This document shows, in pieces, positions 49,317-58,558 of a stretch of 64,000 nt of DNA. Under the pieces are notes generated by a model. It saw only the letters and a program-made list of their open reading frames with translations. It ran no database searches and was not told the origin of the DNA. The translations under genes were made by a program, and so were the position numbers. The stretch is from Burkholderia sp. TSV86 (GTDB taxonomy: Bacteria > Pseudomonadota > Gammaproteobacteria > Burkholderiales > Burkholderiaceae): positions 44,097 to 108,096 of the forward strand of contig NZ_LOWB01000047.1 in the NCBI RefSeq assembly GCF_001522865.1, given 5' to 3'. The first letter of the stretch is position 1. Each line of letters opens with the position of its first letter.

Positions 49317-49680
49317 GATCAAGCAAATCGCCGCTTTCTTGTCCGTGAGCTACGAACTACGCCCCCGTGTCCACATTGTGGCGGTGACTATATCGTCAGT
49401 GCTGGATTTAGGACACGCAAAGTCGGCCGGCTGCCGATGTTCGAGTGCCAGGTGCAAGCGCTATTTTGGCCGGACTGTCGGCATGGTGCTTGGCGAGGAG
49501 CGCCTGAAGAAATTCGACTTGTTCGTTTCTCTGCTGTCGCAACCGATCTCGTGTCTCGAAGCGGGCGAACGGATGGGGAGCCTACCTGCGGCCATCGGGG
49601 AGCGTCGGGTCAGCAGGCTCGGCAGGCGATTGACGGAGCTTATCCCCACGCTGCGGGCTTTGACGAGATTGGCATGTGAA
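49317..49680 (+). pseudogene. Frameshifted zinc-ribbon mobile-element protein (DUF746-like)
   Basis: Reading one frame from 49317 gives QANRRFLVRELRTTPPCPHCGG, then DYIVSAGFRTRKVGRLPMFECQV. A shift near 49450-49460 into the next frame continues CKRYFGRTVGMVLGEERLKKFDLFVSLLSQPISCLEAGERMG. Together they rebuild a CPHC...CQVC zinc ribbon followed by an HTH-like region, as in transposase-associated DUF746 proteins common in Burkholderia. Neither frame alone is intact, so it is a decayed remnant. The exact 3' limit is uncertain. Confidence 0.65.
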
Positions 49681-49737
49681 GACCGTAATCCGCTGACCGA
49701 AGCGAGTTTGTGTAGACCAATAGCCCGAAAAACGAAC

Positions 49738-49775
49738 AAGGGGTTACATGATATTCACGTAACCTCTTATTTTAT
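49738..49775 (+). terminator. Candidate intrinsic terminator
   Basis: AAGGGGTTAC pairs with GTAACCTCTT (one G-T wobble) around an 11-base spacer, followed by ATTTTAT. It sits at the boundary into AT-rich DNA, after the zinc-ribbon remnant. Confidence 0.5.
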
Positions 49776-50022
49776 ATGGTGGCGAATCAGGGATGTCTTT
49801 TCAGTTTAATAAAACATCCGTTCTCGTCAACAGCTTAGCTCAAAAAGCGGGTCTGTTTACGGGAAAAACGGACACATCTAGGGTCTCACATTCGTATCCA
49901 AATAACAATCTACCTGTACCTTTTTACAGGTAGATGAATTGCCTGTGCAAACGAGTGAATTTAGGTTTTATCTGTAATTCGGTCCAACTTATTGAATAAT
50001 AATAGGAATCACAAAAATTCCC

Positions 50023-50051
50023 TTGACAGAAAAACGCAAGTATCCTAATTT
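50023..50051 (+). promoter_or_regulatory. Sigma-70-like promoter of the AT-rich lipoprotein gene
   Basis: A perfect -35 TTGACA (50023-50028), a 17-base spacer and a -10-like TAATTT (50046-50051), ending 54 bases before the lipoprotein ATG. The surroundings (49776-50105) are AT-rich and carry no gene, only a hairpin with 10-11-bp arms (TCTACCTGTA...) around 49908-49935. Confidence 0.6.
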
Positions 50052-50105
50052 CTAGGCACGAATGATTCTCGTTCGCGACAATAAAGTTTTTCTGCGAGAA
50101 ATCAA

Positions 50106-50794
50106 ATGAAAATAAAGATGAATCTGATTCGTGCATTTGTTATTTCGGTAGGTGCCACGTTGATACTTAGCGGGTGCAATGATTCTGATAGCGCGGCAGC
50201 AAAATCAGTCAAGCTCTCACAAGATGCAAAAAAAGCAATGTTTTATGGGAGGGCGAGTATGACGGAACTACATATAATATTTATGATATAGGTGAAGGTA
50301 AATATGTCATCAGTTATGGAAGAGATTCAATCGTATCAGGGTACATAATTTACGATCGAGATAACAAGAAAAATTCACTTGATTATTCACTCGGCAATTT
50401 TGAGCCTCAAAAAATATCAGTTGATATTCAAGTTACAAGTCAAGACCAAATTGGCTTGACGATATATTCAAATGGAACAACGACCAGTGTCGTTGGCAAA
50501 TCTGTAAGTACTCAATCAACGTCGCTTTCGGAAACTACGTCAGTTGCGTGGTCATCATTGACAACAGGCGACAAGTTGAGCGTTAAATTATCCAATAATA
50601 CGGGTGCTTTTTCCGTTCAGCTTGGGGCATGTACTGTCTTAGGTGATTTGCATCCCAACTCGGGCAACTCCAAATTTAGTGGGATTGTATCTTCAGCGAC
50701 TGGTTCATGCTCTGGTGTTGCGAGTGTCGGAACAGAAGTGGGGTTGGTTCCGTACGTGGATCGTGTTCTTTTTTATTCAACTTCATTGAAATAG
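50106..50794 (+). pseudogene. AT-rich lipoprotein gene interrupted at an A7 tract
   Basis: The first frame reads MKIKMNLIRAFVISVGATLILSGCNDSDSAAAKSVKL with lipobox LSGC, then stops after 61 codons. From the A7 run at 50228-50234 the frame one base back reads KKSNVLWEGEYDGTTYNIYD and stays open to 50794, ending VLFYSTSLK. One extra A would give a single protein of 229 residues. The second part is Ser/Thr/Gly-rich and beta-like; no family was recognised. Codon use is AT-rich, unlike the flanks, suggesting horizontal transfer. It may be a phase-variable, slippage-corrected or dead gene. Confidence 0.7.
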
Positions 50795-51011
50795 CCGGCT
50801 ATTTATATGTCGGGGGTGTTCAGTAATTCCGATAAATTTGCAAAAAAAATCCATATATGGCTCTTCTGAGTGCGTGCAATGGCGTGCGCAATGTAGAGCA
50901 AAATGTTCTGCTGCGGCGCTGCCTACGCCGGATCACGGATTCTCGTTTTGGAACTGCGTAAATTCTTGTAATGCACTTGGTGGATGTTAATAAGGAGGGA
51001 GTATACTGTAA

Positions 51012-51224
51012 AATAGGGAAACAGCATTTATCGTTAATAAAACCATCCTCAATATAGGAAGGGAATTGGACGAGTCGTTGCGCTTAGTTATGGATACGTG
51101 TAAGCAAGAGGAATTTGAGCGATATCGCGATTTCGTTTCTGTAATTATGACTACGCTGTTGATTGATTTTATGAATCCATTGTATGAAAGATATCCTGAT
51201 CTCAAGCCACCGGAATTGAATTGA
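51012..51224 (+). pseudogene. 5'-less fragment of a small AT-rich gene
   Basis: An open frame with coding character reads NRETAFIVNKTILNIGRELD then ESLRLVMDTCKQEEFERYRD and ends MNPLYERYPDLKPPELN. There is no in-frame ATG before residue 27; a TTG at 51066 is the only early alternative. The compact amphipathic pattern and the Pro-rich end look like the C-terminal half of a small soluble protein. Its place beside a CDI locus makes an immunity-gene relic conceivable, but this is only a guess. Confidence 0.45.
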
Positions 51225-51458
51225 TTAATGACTTTTAACTCGGAAAAGGGCTGCTCGCAATGGGTGGCCTTTTAATTAATGAGGCGTCTTGGGCTAATAT
51301 TTGAAATTGATTGGTGCAATCTCTGTGTGATGTATTTTATAAAATCAAGCTGGAATAAATTATAGATAGAGGTAAATTTTCGGAAAATTACTGGGGAGTG
51401 TCGAAAATAAAAAAGCCCCGGCGATGGAGTCTTTTTGCGAGTGAGGAGCAAGGCAATC

Positions 51459-51896
51459 TCAATATGTGTGGTCAGTTTTTACTTTCCTAACTTTGAGAAT
51501 ATAGTTGATGGATGGCAAGCTGCCCAGAAGGAAAATAACACCAAAGAAGAACATTTCTTTGCCATCGCATACTGCGTGTGGGGTCAACATGAGCAGGACG
51601 GCGTTTCCGCTTCCGATGAGACTTTGTGCCTCACGAGGATCTCCCGGAATCAACGCACCTGTATTGAGGATCGCTGCACTGATCTGGCTGAATCCCGGCT
51701 GCTGGCCCAAGAGCTTGTCGGCTGGCACGTTCGTCAGCTTGCCGAAAAACGGCTCGTTCGCGTTTCCGGCATATACCTTGCCATTGACGAGCTGAGCGTT
51801 GCGATAGTCGAGTACGTCGCCTTTGCAGCCGCCCAACGCAGTGACCGCAATCAAACTAGAAAGAATCAGCGGGTAGCGGTAGTTCGGTACTTTCAT
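51459..51896 (-). CDS. Lipoprotein resembling BcpO, probably 3'-altered
   Basis: A 145-residue protein: signal peptide and lipobox (YPLILSSLIAVTALGGC), then KGDVLDYRNAQLVNGKVYAGNANEPFFGKLTNVP. Small lipoproteins are encoded within Burkholderia bcpAIOB loci as BcpO, and I believe this matches that type, though the identification is from memory. After about residue 100 the sequence becomes hydrophobic and AT-rich (EMFFFGVIFLLGSLP), as if the original 3' end was replaced. It is oriented away from bcpA, with 129 bases between, whereas bcpO normally lies between bcpI and bcpB. Confidence 0.6.
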   Translation of the reverse strand: MKVPNYRYPLILSSLIAVTALGGCKGDVLDYRNAQLVNGKVYAGNANEPFFGKLTNVPADKLLGQQPGFSQISAAILNTGALIPGDPREAQSLIGSGNAVLLMLTPHAVCDGKEMFFFGVIFLLGSLPSINYILKVRKVKTDHTY

Positions 51897-52025
51897 GTGA
51901 ATGATCCTGTTCTTATGTGGAGGCGGAATCGGTTGAATATCAACTCAAAGAGATGAATCTCAACCCTGTAAGTCCTTCGTGTCAAAAAGTCGATGCCCAA
52001 CCATTTAGGTTGAATTGGAGCGGAC

Positions 52026-55000
52026 ATGCGGGATACGGAAGAAACGCGGCTCGCCCGGCGGGTCGGCAACCCGAGCTTTATTCGCGGCAAAGTCGAGATT
52101 GGGGGCGCTGCCGCGCAGCTCGTGATCGCGAATCAGGCTGGCTTGGTCGTGGATGGCGGCGGTTTCCTGAATACGAGCAGAGCCACGCTGACAACCGGCA
52201 ATCCGAACTTCGGGCCTGACGGCTCGCTCACGGGTTTCAACGTCAACCAGGGCTTGATTTCGGTTGTCGGCGCGGGGCTCGACGCGGCCAATGTCGATCA
52301 GGTGGATTTGTTGGCTCGCGCCGTGCAGATTAACGCGAAGGCTTACGCGAAGACCCTGAACGTGGTGGCTGGTTCGAGCCAGGTCGACTACACCACCCTG
52401 AACGCCACGCCGATCGCGGGCAACGGCGCAGCACCCACCATCGCGATCGATGTCAGCCAGCTCGGTGGTATGTATGCGAACAGAGTCTTTCTCGTGTCCT
52501 CCGAGAATGGGGTTGGTGTTGCGAACGCGGGCGACATTGCGGCTCAGGCGGGCGATCTGACGCTGCAAGCGAACGGTCGTCTCGTGCTGTCAGGACAGAC
52601 CAATGCGGCCGGCAACATGTCGCTGTCGGCCGCGGGCGGCATCCAGAACAGCGGCGTCACGTATGGCAAACAGTCGGTCACGATCAACACGGGCGCGGAC
52701 CTGACCAACAGCGGCGCGTTGACCGCCCAGCAGAATTTGACCGCCAACGTCGGTAGCCTCAACTCGACGGGCACCCTTGGTGCGGGCATTAACGCCGACA
52801 GCACGGTTGGCACGAGTGGCGATCTGAGCGTCACGGGCAGTGGCCAATTGACCGCGACGGGGACCAACAGCGCGGCCGGCAACGCGACATTCACCGGTAG
52901 CGATGTGAATCTGTCGAACAGCGCGACGGCCGCCAACGGCAACCTCGCGCTGACTGCGAAGGCGGGCGATGTGAACCTGACCGGCTCGACCGCCAGCGCC
53001 AAGGGCTCCGTGAACGCGCAGGCGAGCGGCACGGTCATCAACGACCGGGGCAACCTGTCCAGCGGCGCGGGCATGACGCTCGGCGGCGGCAACTTGTCGA
53101 ACCAGGGCGGCCGTGCCAATTCGCAAGGCCCGCTGTCGGTGCAGATGGCCGGCACCGTGTCGAACCAGAACGGCATGCTGAGTTCCCAAAGCACGGCCGA
53201 CGTTCGCGGGAGTGCGATCCAGAACAATGCCGGGCTGATTCAGAGCGCGGGCAAGCAAACGATTGCTGGCACATCGGTCGACAATAGCGCGGGCCGGCTG
53301 ATTTCCTTGAACGCGGACGGCCTGTCGGTGACGGCGACTGGCGCACTCACGAACGCGGCCGGCGCGAATGTGAGCGGCGATCCGGGCGGCGTCATCGGCG
53401 GCAAGGGTGATATGACCGTACAGGGCAACACGGTCACGAACAGCGGCTCGATGTCGGCCGACGCGAACCTGCACGTGATCGGCCAGAGCGTCGACAACGG
53501 TAACGGTATCCTGCACGCCGGGCAGACCGCGACAGTTGACGCCGGCAATCATTTTGCGAATGCCAACGGCCGGGTTGAGGGCCAAAGCGCCGCGCTGAAC
53601 GGCGCGACGCTCGACAACAGCCTCGGTACGGTCAGCAACAAAGCGGGCTCCATCGCCAGCAACGGCCGAGCCGTCCTGCAAGGCAAGACGATCGACAACT
53701 CGGCGGGTTCTGCCTCCGGCCAGACGGGCCTGAGCGTCAATGCGGCCGACTCGATCACGAATCAGAGCGGCAAGCTCACGTCAAACGCCAATGTCGACGT
53801 GACCGCAGGCGGTGCGCTGGTCAACGACGGTGGTGAACTCGGTTCGAAGACAGCCACGACGACGATTCATAGCGGCTCGCTGTCGAACCTCGGTGGCAAG
53901 GTCGTCTCCCCGACCCTGACGGCCAACGTTGCCGGCCTGATCGATAACAGCCAGGCCGGCGACATCGAAGGCAATCAGCTTTCGCTGACGGCCGCGAACC
54001 TGAAAAACCAGGGTGGCCGCATTTCGCAATGGCAGAGCGGGCCGACCACGCTGGCCGTCTCCGGCACCCTCGACAATTCGAACGGCGGCGTCATCCAGAG
54101 CAACAGCACGGACCTGACGCTCGCGCCGGCCGTTCTGGACAACTCCAAGGGCACCATCACCCACGGCGGGACCGGCACGCTGACGCTTACGCCCGGCAAT
54201 GGCGCAGGGGCTTTGCAGAATATCGGCGGCACGATCGGTACCAACGGACAGGCCATCGTGAAGGCCGGCAGTCTGGACAACGGTAGCGGCGTCATCGCGG
54301 CGAAACTGGGTCTGGCGGCCACGATCGCCGGTGCGATGAACAACGCTCAGGGCCTGATGCGCTCGAACGCGGCGCTGTCGATCATCAGTAACGGGGCGCT
54401 GTCGAACCAGCAAGGGCACATCGAGGCGGGCACGGCCGGCGACACGAGCACGCTGTCGATTCAGGCCGCGTCGATCGACAACACCGATGGCGCGGTGCAC
54501 GACTTCGGCAACGGCGCGATGAACGTGCAAGGCGGCAGCCAGATCGTGAACAGCCATGCGGGCGGCGTCGACGGCATGGGACAGATGACGGGGCAAGGCG
54601 ATGTGACGATCGGCGCGCGTTCGATCTCGAACACGCAGGGCGCCCAGTTGATGGGCGGGTCGCTCCACGTCAAAGGCGATACGGTCGACAATTCCGGCGG
54701 GCAATTGGGCAACGTCGCGAACTCGACCGGCGACGTAGATGTCACGACGACGGGCGCGATCTCGAACGCCAACGGTTCGATCAGCTCGACACGCGACCTG
54801 ACGGTCGCGGCTTCGACGTTGCTCGGCGGCGGCGCATACAGCTCGGCGCACGACGCGACGATCAATCTGCAAGGCGACTTCACGACCACGCCACAGACGC
54901 AGTTCAACATCGGTCACGACCTGACCTTCACGTTGCCGGGCACGTTCACGAACAGCGCGAACCTGCAATCGGTCAACAACCTGACGGTCAACGCCGGCAA

Positions 55001-58000
55001 CATCGTCAACACGGGGGCGATCACGGCCGGTAGCCTGCTGAGTACGCATTCGGGCGACCTGACGAACTATGGCGCGATGGTCGGCGGCAGCGTCGCCATT
55101 CAGGCCAGCGGCACGGTGTCGAACCTCGGCCCGGTCGCGCTGATCGGCGCATCGGATACGTCGGGTCTGCTGGAAATTCTCGCGCACGACATCGAGAACC
55201 GCGACGACACGACGTTGGGCGATTCGATGCCGACCACGACGATTTTCGGGCTCGGCAAAGTGGCTTTGGCGGGCGGCAAGGATGCGAACGGCAACTACAC
55301 GAACGCGGCGTTGATCAACAATTCGTCGGCAGCGATCCAATCGGGCGCTTCGATGGAGTTGCATGCCGACAAGGTCACGAATACCCGGCGCGTGATGCAG
55401 ACCTCGGGCAACACGAGTCAGGTCGATCCGGCACTGCTGCAACAGCTCGGCATCAGCATGTCGGGGTGCGCCGCTTACTTCATGGCAGCCTGTAGCCGCA
55501 GCGGCGCCGTGAGCGGCACGAAAATCGCCAGTTCACAGGACGCCACCTCGACGGTCGCGAGCGGCAGCCTGATTTCGGCGGACGGCGTGTCGATCGGCAG
55601 CGGCAAGGACATCAACGTTCAGGGTAGTACGGTCGTCGGTACGCACGATGTGGCGCTGAACGCGGCGCACGACGTGAACATCACGACGTCGCAGGACACC
55701 AGCCAGTCGTCGACCACCTATCAGGAACAGCACTCGGGCCTGATGTCGGGCGGCGGCCTGTCGTTCTCGGTCGGCAACAGCAAGCTCGCGCAGCAGAATC
55801 AATCGTCGAGCGTGACGAACAACGCCAGCACGGTCGGCTCGGTCGACGGCAATCTGACGGTCAACGCGGGCAATACGCTGCGTGTGAAAGGCAGCGATCT
55901 GGTCGCGGGCAAGGACGTGACCGGCACGGCCGCGAACATCGTGATCGATTCGGCCACCGACACCTCGCATCAGGCGCAACAGCAGCAGACTAGCAAGAGC
56001 GGGCTGACGGTCGGCCTGTCGGGTTCGGTGGGCGATGCGATCAACAATGCAATCGGCGAGACGCAGGCCGCGCGCGAATCGGCGAAGGACAGCAACGGCC
56101 GCGCGTCGGCACTGCATAGCATCGCGGCGGCTGGTGACGTGGCATTCGGCGGTATGGGGGCCAAGGCCCTGCTGGACGGCGCGAAGGGGCCGCAGGCTCC
56201 GAGCATCGGCGTGCAGGTCAGCGTCGGTTCGAGCCATAGTTCGATGCAGTCGTCGGAAGACCAGACGATTCAGCGCGGTTCCGGCATTAATGCGGGCGGC
56301 AACGCGAAGCTGATCGCGACGGGCAACGGTACGCCGAAGGACGGCAACATCACGATCGCGGGCTCGAACGTGAACGCGGCCAACGTGGCGTTGGTCGCGA
56401 ACAATCAGGTCAATCTCGTCAACACGACCGATACGGACAAGACGCAGAGTTCGAACTCGTCGTCGGGGTCGAGCGTCGGCGTGTCGATCGGTACGAACGG
56501 CATCGGCGTGTCCGCGTCGATGCAGCGTGCGCACGGCGACGGCAATTCGGATGCGGCGATCCAGAACAACACGCATATCAACGCCAGCCAGACCGCGACC
56601 ATCGTGAGCGGCGGCGACACGAACGTGATCGGCGCGAACGTGAACGCGAACAAGGTTGTGGCCGACGTGGGCGGCAACCTGAACGTCGCGAGCGTGCAGG
56701 ATACGACCGTGAGCGCTGCGCATCAGTCGAGCGCGGGCGGCGGCTTCACGATCAGCCAGACCGGCGGCGGGGCCAGCTTCAGTGCGCAGAACGGCCATGC
56801 GGACGGCAACTATGCGGGCGTGAACGAGCAAGCCGGCATCCAGGCCGGTTCGGGCGGGTTCGACGTGACCGTGAAGGGCAATACCGACCTGAAGGGCGCG
56901 TATATCGGCAGCACGGCCGATGCGTCGAAGAACAGCCTGACGACCGGCACGCTGACGACGAGCGACATCGAGAACCACTCGCACTACAGCGCGAATAGCG
57001 CGGGCTTTAGCGCGGGCGCATCGGGCGGACCGAGCACCAAGGCGGTTGGTCCGTCGTCGGTGTCGGGCTCGGGCGGCGTCACGCCGATGGTGTTCCAGAA
57101 CGACAGCGGCGACCAGAGCGCGACGACGAAGAGCGCCGTGAGCGCCGGCACGATCAACATCACGAAGCCGGGCGAGCAGACGCAGGACGTCGCGAACCTG
57201 AACCGCGATGCGACGAATCTGAATGGGACGGTTTCGAAGACGCCCGATGTGCAAAAGACGTTGTCGCAGCAGGCCGATACGATGAATGCGGCGCAGGCGG
57301 CCGGTCAGACGATTTCGCAGGGGATCGGGCTGTATGCTGACGGCAAGCGCAAGGATGCGATCGATGCGGCCAAGGCCGCCTACGAGCGCGGCGACCTTGT
57401 TGCGATGCGGTCGTACATCGACCAGGCGAAGAGCTGGGATGAGGGCGGTGCGTCGCGCGCGGGCTTGCAAGCAACTGGCGGTGCGCTGATCGGCGGGCTC
57501 GCCGGTGGCAGCGCGCTCACGGCGATTGGCGGCGCTGCGGGAGCCGGCACGTCGTCACTACTGGCCGGCCAAGCAGAGAAGATCAGCAAATCGGTGGGCG
57601 ATACGACCGGCTCGTCGCTGGTCGGCAACATCGCTGCGAACGTCGCGGCAACGGTCGGTGGCGCACTGGTGGGTGGCAGTGCGGGTGCGGCGACGGCATC
57701 GAACGTCGAGCTTTACAATGCAGGCAACGACCCCCAAAAAACGGACGACCGAGCGACAATCGCGGGACTTCAGGGGTTGCTCAATCAAGCGGTGGCCGCC
57801 GGCCTTGGCGCGGTAAATACGGTTGCCGGCGTGCGAAATGCCATCGGTGATGCGGTTAGCAACGCTGTCGATTCAGCCGCGAGCCAGTTCGGCACGCTGA
57901 TGAAGCGTGACGCGCAGGACAAGATTTCGCAATCTCCTGACAAACTGATCGCACAGGGCGTGGCGAACGGGGTTAACACAGTCCTGGGTTCGAAAGGCGG

Positions 58001-58553
58001 CGAGCCTCCGCTGGCTGGTCCGGGGATGGCAATGGTCGATTCGATCACGGGTCAAGCCGCTAACGCCGCGCTCGGTGCAACGGATCGCACTCCGCCCTCG
58101 AATGCTATTCTGTCGAACAATGGTGGAGGGGCTTCATCAGCTGAAAGTAGCGGGGGAAAGCAGCAAAGCTCAGTTACTTCTCCGAATGCCGCAATGCGTG
58201 AAAACGCAAATGCGACTGGAACATACACCAATCCGCTTACGGGCGAAACAGTACCTGCTGAAGGTACTCTGGCAGCCGATCACGTTGTTCCGCAAAAATG
58301 GATCAAGCAGCGACCGGGGTTCGATCAGCTTACCTTGGAGCAACAAAGTTCTGTTCTCAACGACCCTGTGAATACAGAAGGTCTTCCAACGACCTTCAAT
58401 TCGTCAAAGGGAGCTAAGATGCCAGGGGAGTGGACGACATACAAAGGTCAACCGCTGGACCCTGCATACATACTGAGCAGTTCCGAGCGAGCCGAGGTGA
58501 TTCGGAACTATATCGACAATAAAATTAAGTCATTTCTAAACCCTCCAAGGTGA
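52026..58553 (+). CDS. bcpA: BcpA/CdiA contact-dependent inhibition exoprotein, 5'-truncated
   Basis: A 2,175-residue filamentous-haemagglutinin-type protein. It begins inside the TPS secretion domain (GNPSFIRGKVEIGGAAAQLVIANQAGLVVDGGGFLNTSRATLTTG); the signal peptide and roughly the first 150-200 residues of a normal BcpA are absent. Residues about 180-1130 are FHA repeats (many GxLxNxxG units), followed by a second haemagglutinin-repeat region and a Gly/Ala-rich pretoxin segment. ELYN at residue 1895 marks the Burkholderia toxin boundary. The C-terminal 281 residues end in an HNH-like nuclease motif (AADHVVPQKW, D2085-H2086; later DPVNTEGLPTTFNSSKGAK). The ATG at 52026 with GGAG upstream would give a non-exported protein. 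Confidence 0.9.
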   Translation: MRDTEETRLARRVGNPSFIRGKVEIGGAAAQLVIANQAGLVVDGGGFLNTSRATLTTGNPNFGPDGSLTGFNVNQGLISVVGAGLDAANVDQVDLLARAVQINAKAYAKTLNVVAGSSQVDYTTLNATPIAGNGAAPTIAIDVSQLGGMYANRVFLVSSENGVGVANAGDIAAQAGDLTLQANGRLVLSGQTNAAGNMSLSAAGGIQNSGVTYGKQSVTINTGADLTNSGALTAQQNLTANVGSLNSTGTLGAGINADSTVGTSGDLSVTGSGQLTATGTNSAAGNATFTGSDVNLSNSATAANGNLALTAKAGDVNLTGSTASAKGSVNAQASGTVINDRGNLSSGAGMTLGGGNLSNQGGRANSQGPLSVQMAGTVSNQNGMLSSQSTADVRGSAIQNNAGLIQSAGKQTIAGTSVDNSAGRLISLNADGLSVTATGALTNAAGANVSGDPGGVIGGKGDMTVQGNTVTNSGSMSADANLHVIGQSVDNGNGILHAGQTATVDAGNHFANANGRVEGQSAALNGATLDNSLGTVSNKAGSIASNGRAVLQGKTIDNSAGSASGQTGLSVNAADSITNQSGKLTSNANVDVTAGGALVNDGGELGSKTATTTIHSGSLSNLGGKVVSPTLTANVAGLIDNSQAGDIEGNQLSLTAANLKNQGGRISQWQSGPTTLAVSGTLDNSNGGVIQSNSTDLTLAPAVLDNSKGTITHGGTGTLTLTPGNGAGALQNIGGTIGTNGQAIVKAGSLDNGSGVIAAKLGLAATIAGAMNNAQGLMRSNAALSIISNGALSNQQGHIEAGTAGDTSTLSIQAASIDNTDGAVHDFGNGAMNVQGGSQIVNSHAGGVDGMGQMTGQGDVTIGARSISNTQGAQLMGGSLHVKGDTVDNSGGQLGNVANSTGDVDVTTTGAISNANGSISSTRDLTVAASTLLGGGAYSSAHDATINLQGDFTTTPQTQFNIGHDLTFTLPGTFTNSANLQSVNNLTVNAGNIVNTGAITAGSLLSTHSGDLTNYGAMVGGSVAIQASGTVSNLGPVALIGASDTSGLLEILAHDIENRDDTTLGDSMPTTTIFGLGKVALAGGKDANGNYTNAALINNSSAAIQSGASMELHADKVTNTRRVMQTSGNTSQVDPALLQQLGISMSGCAAYFMAACSRSGAVSGTKIASSQDATSTVASGSLISADGVSIGSGKDINVQGSTVVGTHDVALNAAHDVNITTSQDTSQSSTTYQEQHSGLMSGGGLSFSVGNSKLAQQNQSSSVTNNASTVGSVDGNLTVNAGNTLRVKGSDLVAGKDVTGTAANIVIDSATDTSHQAQQQQTSKSGLTVGLSGSVGDAINNAIGETQAARESAKDSNGRASALHSIAAAGDVAFGGMGAKALLDGAKGPQAPSIGVQVSVGSSHSSMQSSEDQTIQRGSGINAGGNAKLIATGNGTPKDGNITIAGSNVNAANVALVANNQVNLVNTTDTDKTQSSNSSSGSSVGVSIGTNGIGVSASMQRAHGDGNSDAAIQNNTHINASQTATIVSGGDTNVIGANVNANKVVADVGGNLNVASVQDTTVSAAHQSSAGGGFTISQTGGGASFSAQNGHADGNYAGVNEQAGIQAGSGGFDVTVKGNTDLKGAYIGSTADASKNSLTTGTLTTSDIENHSHYSANSAGFSAGASGGPSTKAVGPSSVSGSGGVTPMVFQNDSGDQSATTKSAVSAGTINITKPGEQTQDVANLNRDATNLNGTVSKTPDVQKTLSQQADTMNAAQAAGQTISQGIGLYADGKRKDAIDAAKAAYERGDLVAMRSYIDQAKSWDEGGASRAGLQATGGALIGGLAGGSALTAIGGAAGAGTSSLLAGQAEKISKSVGDTTGSSLVGNIAANVAATVGGALVGGSAGAATASNVELYNAGNDPQKTDDRATIAGLQGLLNQAVAAGLGAVNTVAGVRNAIGDAVSNAVDSAASQFGTLMKRDAQDKISQSPDKLIAQGVANGVNTVLGSKGGEPPLAGPGMAMVDSITGQAANAALGATDRTPPSNAILSNNGGGASSAESSGGKQQSSVTSPNAAMRENANATGTYTNPLTGETVPAEGTLAADHVVPQKWIKQRPGFDQLTLEQQSSVLNDPVNTEGLPTTFNSSKGAKMPGEWTTYKGQPLDPAYILSSSERAEVIRNYIDNKIKSFLNPPR
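56927..57931 (+). repeat. Direct repeat copy 1 (bcpA 3' segment)
   Basis: About 1,005 bases that recur at 59323-60327, an exact offset of 2,396. The first about 140 bases carry a number of substitutions; after about 57060 the copies differ by almost nothing (for example AAG versus AGG near 57163). The repeat ends about 70 codons after ELYN, where the two toxin domains diverge. Confidence 0.95.
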
Positions 58554-58558
58554 TTGCC

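Noticed and set aside
49908..49935. Hairpin with 10-11-bp arms (TCTACCTGTA arms) as a terminator
   Set aside because: No T-tract follows the stem and no transcript clearly ends there; it may be a mobile-element relic.
50789..50804. 16-bp palindrome at the lipoprotein stop as a terminator
   Set aside because: It has no loop and no T-run, so it is too weak to call.
53781..57470. Long minus-strand open frames opposite bcpA
   Set aside because: They arise from the repetitive codon pattern of the haemagglutinin repeats; no start context or domain supports them.
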